This document shows positions 6,504 to 9,761 of a DNA stretch of 9,761 nucleotides, piece by piece. The DNA is from a bacterium (lineage in GTDB: Bacteria; Desulfobacterota; Anaeroferrophillalia; Anaeroferrophillales; Anaeroferrophillaceae), in contig JAOZRP010000064.1 of the NCBI GenBank assembly GCA_029940125.1, positions 1-9,761 of the forward strand. Reading direction: 5' to 3'. Position numbers and translations under genes: made by a program. The notes under the pieces were generated by a model. That model did not search any database, was not told the origin of the DNA, and saw only the letters and a program-made list of their open reading frames with translations. The stretch's first letter is position 1. Every line of letters starts with the position of its first letter.

Positions 6504-7666
6504 GCAGCCAGCGCCGCCAGAATGTGGGCCGCTACCGTCAGCGCTTCTTCATCCAGGTCAAACAGGCTGCTGTGCAGGGGGTGAATGATGCCCTTTTCCT
6601 GGTTGCCGCTGCCGACTTTCATATAGCATCCCGGAACCTGGTGGGCAAAATAGGCAAAATCTTCACCCCCCAGCACCGGTTTGTCAGTTGAATCTATCGC
6701 GGTTATTTCCGGAATGTTTTCCAACAGTCTGATCATATGTCGCGCGAGTCGGGGATCGTTGATCAGTGCCGGGGCAACCTGGTCGATAGTTAGTGAAATA
6801 CGGGCTCCGTAGGCTCCGGCCAAATCTTCGAGAAGCTGCCGGAATTTTTGCAGCAGTTCACGCCGCTGGTCCGGGTACAAGGTTCGAATGGTGCCGGTAA
6901 CGGCTACCTGGTCGGCGATGATATTGGCCGCCGTTCCGCCATGGATGGTGCCGATGGAAACCAGGGCCGGGTCCACCTGGTTCCTGGCTTTGGTCATCAG
7001 GTAGTTGACGGCGGTTATCAGGCTGGTTGCGGCCTGGATGGCATCCGTCGATTTTTCCGGGTAGCAGGCGTGGGCTGCCGTTCCGTGAACTTCCAGGGAA
7101 AAATAGTCCGTGGCGGCCATGACGGGTCCCCGGTTGAGGGCAACCTGGCCGGTTTCCAGGTGGGGAAAAAAATGGAAACCGAATATTGATTTGACGGGAG
7201 GGTTTTGAAGCACCCCTTCGGCCAGCATGGCCCGGGCCCCCTGGCCGGTTTCCTCGGCCGGCTGAAAAATCAGGGTGATCGGGTGCGGCAGCTGCCGGGC
7301 TATCGGGGCCAGGGCAACCGCCAGGCCCAGGAGTACCGCCGTGTGGCCGTCATGGCCGCAGGCATGCATGACTCCCTGGTGCCGGGATGTGTAGGGGCAT
7401 TTTTTAGCATCGGCGAGCGGCAGGGCATCCATGTCGGCGCGAAAGGCGATTGCCGGCTCCTGCCCGCCGTTGTCCAGCCAGGCAACGATTCCATGGCCAC
7501 CGACGTTATTCTGGTGGCGAATGCCGTGGCGGCTCAGGACTTCACTGATCATGGCCGCCGTTGCCTCTTCCCGCCCGGAAAGTTCCGGATGCTGGTGCAG
7601 GTGGCGCCGCCAGGAAACGATTTGAGGAATTATTTCCTTTATGCGCTGATGAATAATGTTTCGCAT
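6470..7666 (-). CDS. M20-family metallo-amidohydrolase (N-acyl amino acid hydrolase type)
   Basis: Probable cytosolic zinc-type amidohydrolase of peptidase family M20, subfamily D (hippurate hydrolase, N-acyl-L-amino acid and IAA-conjugate hydrolases). Motifs in order: WRRHLHQHPELSGRE (residues 19-33), RADMDALPL (76-84), HACGHDGHTA (101-110, metal ligands C103 and H105), QPAEE (135-139, catalytic and metal glutamates), the dimerisation-domain histidine in HGTAAHA (H199), LGGEDFAYF (332-340) and HSSLFDLDEEAL. No signal peptide is seen. The 398-residue length is normal and all expected metal ligands are present. The exact substrate cannot be read from the sequence. The ribosome binding site before ATG 7666 is weak. 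The gene faces the antiporter tail-to-tail and is divergent from the carbonic anhydrase-like gene. Confidence 0.92.
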   Translation of the reverse strand: MRNIIHQRIKEIIPQIVSWRRHLHQHPELSGREEATAAMISEVLSRHGIRHQNNVGGHGIVAWLDNGGQEPAIAFRADMDALPLADAKKCPYTSRHQGVMHACGHDGHTAVLLGLAVALAPIARQLPHPITLIFQPAEETGQGARAMLAEGVLQNPPVKSIFGFHFFPHLETGQVALNRGPVMAATDYFSLEVHGTAAHACYPEKSTDAIQAATSLITAVNYLMTKARNQVDPALVSIGTIHGGTAANIIADQVAVTGTIRTLYPDQRRELLQKFRQLLEDLAGAYGARISLTIDQVAPALINDPRLARHMIRLLENIPEITAIDSTDKPVLGGEDFAYFAHQVPGCYMKVGSGNQEKGIIHPLHSSLFDLDEEALTVAAHILAALAAHPLDIPSSTK

Positions 7667-7706
7667 CAGTTTTCACTAACAGGAAGTAATGAATATTGCA
7701 ACGGTA

Positions 7707-7724
7707 AATGACGTGGTTGTCATT
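7707..7724. promoter_or_regulatory. Inverted repeat in the divergent intergenic region
   Basis: AATGAC (7707-7712) and GTCATT (7719-7724) form a perfect 6-bp inverted repeat with a 6-nt spacer. It lies in the 144-bp gap between the M20 gene (- strand) and the carbonic anhydrase-like gene (+ strand), where promoters for both must lie unless they are read from further away. The size and symmetry would suit a dimeric repressor site. No good sigma-70 boxes are visible nearby, so an operator role is only a suggestion. Confidence 0.25.
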
Positions 7725-7810
7725 GTAAGCCACCGGGACCTGGACCAAGCGTCTCATTGAACGTCCCTGGCCATGCAAGTCAGAAAGTTACGTTAAGGAG
7801 AAAGGGAATT

Positions 7811-8335
7811 ATGCCGATTTATGAGTTTGAAGGGCGGCGGCCGGATATTGACGAGGCCGCCTACGTCAGCGAAACCGCTATCGTTATCGGGGACGTGCGC
7901 ATTGCTCCCCAGGTGTATATCGGCCATGGCGCCATTTTGAGGGGTGATTACGGTACGATTATTATTGGCGCCCAGTCGGCGGTCGAGGAAGGGGCCATCA
8001 TTCACATCAATCCCAGGACCACCTGTGAACTGGAGCGGCGGGTGACCATCGGCCACGGGGCCATGGTTCACTGTCCCCATATTGCCACCGGGGCGGTAAT
8101 CGGCATCGGGGCGATCCTGTCCTTCGGGGTTTCCGTTGGTGCCGGGGCCATTGTTGCCGAAGGGGCGGTGGTTCCCAACGGCAGAGAAATCCCTGCCGGC
8201 GTTATCGTCGCCGGCAATCCGGCCCGGGAAATCGGGCGGGTTGGCGAGCGCCATCGGGATTTTTGGAACTACGGCAAGGATTTATACGTTGACCTGGCCA
8301 GACGTTATCCCACTGGTCTGCGCCGGTTGGAGTAG
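7811..8335 (+). CDS. Gamma-class carbonic anhydrase-like hexapeptide-repeat protein
   Basis: Left-handed beta-helix protein of the gamma carbonic anhydrase/PaaY/YrdA/CaiE group, expected to be a soluble trimer with metal sites between subunits. Hexapeptide repeats run from about residue 22 to 140. The three metal histidines are present: H65 (IIHIN), H82 (TIGHGA) and H87 (MVHC). The conserved RGD (R44, D46) is also kept. The position usually held by the active-site glutamine (as in IQDG) reads V-E-E-G with E59, so CO2 hydration is not assured. Length is 174 aa, normal for the group. ATG 7811 was chosen because it gives the usual MPIYEFEG-type N-terminus and has AAGGAG at 7796-7801 and AAAGGG at 7801-7806 upstream. 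A TTG at 7757 is in frame but adds unlike sequence. The FliK-like gene follows after 20 bp. Confidence 0.9.
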   Translation: MPIYEFEGRRPDIDEAAYVSETAIVIGDVRIAPQVYIGHGAILRGDYGTIIIGAQSAVEEGAIIHINPRTTCELERRVTIGHGAMVHCPHIATGAVIGIGAILSFGVSVGAGAIVAEGAVVPNGREIPAGVIVAGNPAREIGRVGERHRDFWNYGKDLYVDLARRYPTGLRRLE

Positions 8336-8355
8336 AAGAAAAAGCTGAGAAAAAT

Positions 8356-9477
8356 ATGGCTTCCTTACAGATTAATGGCATGACCCCGGCGGCCCAGTCC
8401 GCCATGCTGCGCCTGGAGCCGCAGCTTTCTCCCGGTGATCGGGAGGGTTTGCTGGCCCTGCTTGGCAAACAGGTGGAAGTCAAGATTTTGGAAAATCTTG
8501 ACAACGGCCGTTTGCTGGTTGAATTGAATGGAGCCAGGCTGGTTGCCGAAGGGGGCATGTCGCTTGCTCCGGGAAGCGTTCATCCGGCGGCAGTGGTGGG
8601 GGTTTCTCCCGTGGTTACCATCCGGCTGCTGGATGTGGCGCCGAATCTTCCTCCCGGGCTGCGCGAAGCTTTGCTTCTGTTGCTGGACCAACCGAATTCT
8701 TTTGCCGGTCGGCTGGGAGAATTGGCGGCCCTGCTGCCGGAGGCAGGTGACTCGCTTCCTGCCGGTTTGCTGGAGGCTTTGGAAATGTTTTCCGGTGAAA
8801 AGGTCTTGGGAAGGCTGGGGATGGAAATGCAGCGGCTGCCGGAGTTTTTGGGGTTGACGCTGGAAAAACAGTTGGGAACCACAAACTATGGACAGGAGAA
8901 CTTGTTGGCCCGGGATCTTTCCTCATTTTTGAATCAGAACCTGAAGGGTGAACTGCTGAAGGCCGCTCATTGGCTGGCCGGTCAACCTCAGAGCGAAGAA
9001 GTGGCGAAGCTTGCCTCCCTTATTCAGGACTCGCTTTCCCTGGTGACCTTGAATCAATTTTACAACAATGTCGGGATCAAGCAGTTCAACGGGTTGTTTC
9101 TGATTTTCCCCCTTTTCTTGCCTGAGCATGAACTGGATGTTTGGCTGAAGATCAAACAGCAGGAAAAAGGTTCCCAGGGAGAAGAAATGGAGCCGCTGGT
9201 AACCCTGAGCTTTTACCTGGAGTTTCCTGATTTTGGCCGCACCGGCACCCGGATCATGATGATGAGCAAAGAAGCGGTGATTTCCATCCAGGTCAACGGA
9301 AAAAAACAGCAGGATTTATTGTGGAAGCAGGTCCCTGACGTACAGCAGCATCTGGCCGGCCTGCTTGCGAAGAAAGTCAGCATCAGGGTGGAAAGTGTTT
9401 CTGCATCCCGGCTGCAGGCATTCCGGCAGGAGAATTTTCTTGATGATCTTCCCGGGCTGCTTAATGTCCAGGCATAA
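8356..9477 (+). CDS. FliK-like (flagellar hook-length control C-domain) protein of unknown role
   Basis: 373 aa, without signal peptide or membrane segment. Residues about 38-95 (EVKILENLDNGRLLVELNG, then a PGS and a TIRLL segment) look like the small beta domain often found in FliK-like proteins. The middle is helical and leucine-rich. Residues about 281-352 (LVTLSFYLEFPDFGRTGTRI to KKVSIRVESV) follow the pattern of the FliK C-terminal domain: paired strands around a phenylalanine/proline-glycine turn, a basic-hydrophobic strand, a P-D-V-x-x-H-L-A helix and a final strand. The match is by pattern only. No other flagellar gene is in the window except a possible FlhB-domain remnant directly downstream, which would fit the fliK-flhB pairing. 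Probable cotranscription with the carbonic anhydrase-like gene (20-bp gap). A 24-bp palindrome lies inside the gene at 8479-8502. Confidence 0.7.
   Translation: MASLQINGMTPAAQSAMLRLEPQLSPGDREGLLALLGKQVEVKILENLDNGRLLVELNGARLVAEGGMSLAPGSVHPAAVVGVSPVVTIRLLDVAPNLPPGLREALLLLLDQPNSFAGRLGELAALLPEAGDSLPAGLLEALEMFSGEKVLGRLGMEMQRLPEFLGLTLEKQLGTTNYGQENLLARDLSSFLNQNLKGELLKAAHWLAGQPQSEEVAKLASLIQDSLSLVTLNQFYNNVGIKQFNGLFLIFPLFLPEHELDVWLKIKQQEKGSQGEEMEPLVTLSFYLEFPDFGRTGTRIMMMSKEAVISIQVNGKKQQDLLWKQVPDVQQHLAGLLAKKVSIRVESVSASRLQAFRQENFLDDLPGLLNVQA
8479..8502. repeat. 11-bp perfect inverted repeat inside the FliK-like gene
   Basis: GTCAAGATTTT (8479-8489) and AAAATCTTGAC (8492-8502) are exact reverse complements with only GG between them. 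The segment codes for residues V42-D49 in frame. No T-run follows, and the arms are AT-rich compared with the surroundings. It could be a protein-binding site or chance codon arrangement. Confidence 0.45.
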
Positions 9478-9479
9478 AA

Positions 9480-9518
9480 GTGAAGGAGAAAAATCTTGCA
9501 ATTCTCCGACCATTTTAG
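9480..9518 (+). pseudogene. Possible 5' remnant of a small FlhB-domain (FhlB-like) gene
   Basis: Two bases after the FliK-like stop, a GTG opens a 12-codon frame, read as (M)KEKNLAILRPF, ending at TAG 9516-9518. A CAGG lies 7 nt before the GTG. The first eight residues resemble the start of small FlhB C-terminal-domain proteins (basic residues, then A-V/I-A-L before a Y-D), which often sit after such FliK-like genes. The similarity stops after about ATT (9501-9503). My reading is that the gene was cut here by a rearrangement. The match is very short and could be chance. Confidence 0.3.
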
Positions 9519-9596
9519 GTATGCTTCAATCAGCTTTTCACCGGACCTGAAACGCCGTACAGCGTGAATACGTTTTTGTTCCATTTCATCCTTCAT
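9502..9596 (-). pseudogene. Putative N-terminal fragment of a transposase helix-turn-helix protein
   Basis: On the - strand, GGAGGTG (9608-9602 region) stands about 5 nt before ATG 9596, a much better ribosome binding site than that of most genes here. The frame begins MKDEMEQKRIHAVRRFRSGEK, which resembles the start of insertion-sequence helix-turn-helix proteins that continue with a C-x-S-L-G-R-S-x-x-W-L-Y-K-W recognition helix. Here the expected continuation is absent: the frame goes on as LIEAYLKWSEN and then runs antisense into the FliK-like gene to a stop near 9213. I place the boundary of foreign sequence near 9502, where the FhlB-like reading also ends. The family assignment is from pattern memory. 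A short unrelated protein is the alternative. Confidence 0.35.
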
Positions 9597-9761
9597 GAAC
9601 ACCTCCAGAATGAGCATGATGTTCAGAAGAATGACAGGTGTCTATTCGATGGTCACAGAACTTTTGTCCACGATGTCCTGGCACGTAACAGCCAAGGCGG
9701 GCTTGACGCCCGCAACCCAAATCAGGAATCAGGATGTTTCGGCATGGCTCTCGCTCATTCT
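9597..9761. other. Right-end noncoding, repeat-bearing region
   Basis: No full gene is visible on either strand in the last 165 bp. The stretch holds a GC-rich hairpin (GCGGGC 9697-9702 with GCCCGC 9708-9713, 5-nt loop) and a direct repeat AATCAGG (9720-9726 and 9727-9733). A 9-bp inverted pair, AGAATGAGC (9607-9615) and GCTCATTCT (9753-9761), brackets it. On the - strand a frame of 28 codons (9728-9645) ends at TAG 9644-9642, following a TGA at 9731-9729; it is too short to call a gene. The composition suggests a repeat or the edge of a mobile element cut by the window end. Confidence 0.35.
9697..9713. repeat. GC-rich REP-like hairpin
   Basis: GCGGGC and GCCCGC flank the loop TTGAC, giving a perfect 6-bp stem of only G-C pairs in an otherwise noncoding stretch. 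No T-run follows in either direction, which argues against an intrinsic terminator. The shape fits a dispersed extragenic palindrome; copy number cannot be judged from this window. Confidence 0.3.

Noticed and set aside
7205..7711. 168-codon + strand frame over the amidohydrolase gene
   Set aside because: The opposite strand carries all M20 motifs in the right order. The + frame has no motif and no convincing ribosome binding site.
7757..7810. Upstream TTG start extending the carbonic anhydrase-like protein by 18 residues
   Set aside because: The added residues (MNVPGHASQ...) are unlike the family N-terminus, whereas ATG 7811 has AAGGAG and AAAGGG upstream and gives a standard start.
9642..9728. 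28-codon - strand frame ending in the residues SSVTIE
   Set aside because: It follows a stop directly, has no start codon with a ribosome binding site, and is partly made of the GC hairpin, so coding is not supported.

Overview
The window looks like a chromosomal segment of a Gram-negative, Desulfobacterota-like ('deltaproteobacterial') organism. That assignment is an inference. It rests on the order uppS-cdsA-dxr-rseP-tsaB, on a cation/proton antiporter fused to a PTS EIIA domain, on an isolated FliK-like protein, and on moderately high GC. No rRNA or tRNA gene, CRISPR array or complete insertion sequence is visible.

Left part (about 1-4676): a housekeeping cluster, all on the + strand. The last 17 codons of an unidentified upstream gene precede uppS (undecaprenyl diphosphate synthase), cdsA (CDP-diacylglycerol synthase), dxr (DXP reductoisomerase), rseP (site-2 protease) and tsaB (t6A tRNA modification). 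uppS/cdsA and cdsA/dxr are joined by ATGA stop-start overlaps. A 76-bp gap with a 10-bp hairpin separates dxr from rseP, and tsaB follows rseP after 6 bp. The products link isoprenoid precursor supply (Dxr), the undecaprenyl carrier (UppS), phospholipid synthesis (CdsA) and envelope proteolysis (RseP). TsaB belongs to tRNA modification.

Middle part (about 4677-7666): a 132-bp gap with short, potentially competing stem-loops leads into a 564-codon gene. It encodes a CPA2-type membrane antiporter with a C-terminal EIIA(Ntr/fructose)-like phosphoacceptor domain. Its 3' end overlaps by 34 bp with a convergent M20-family amidohydrolase on the - strand.

Right part (about 7667-9761): a divergent intergenic region with a small inverted repeat, then a gamma-class carbonic anhydrase-like hexapeptide protein, then a FliK-like protein of uncertain role. 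Just after the FliK-like gene, a 12-codon reading frame begins like a small FlhB-domain protein and stops. On the opposite strand, with a strong ribosome binding site, lies what looks like the N-terminus of a transposase helix-turn-helix protein. The last 250 bp look like a degraded, repeat-bearing junction. The most interesting items are the antiporter-EIIA fusion and this broken junction. I found no convincing wholly new multi-gene system.
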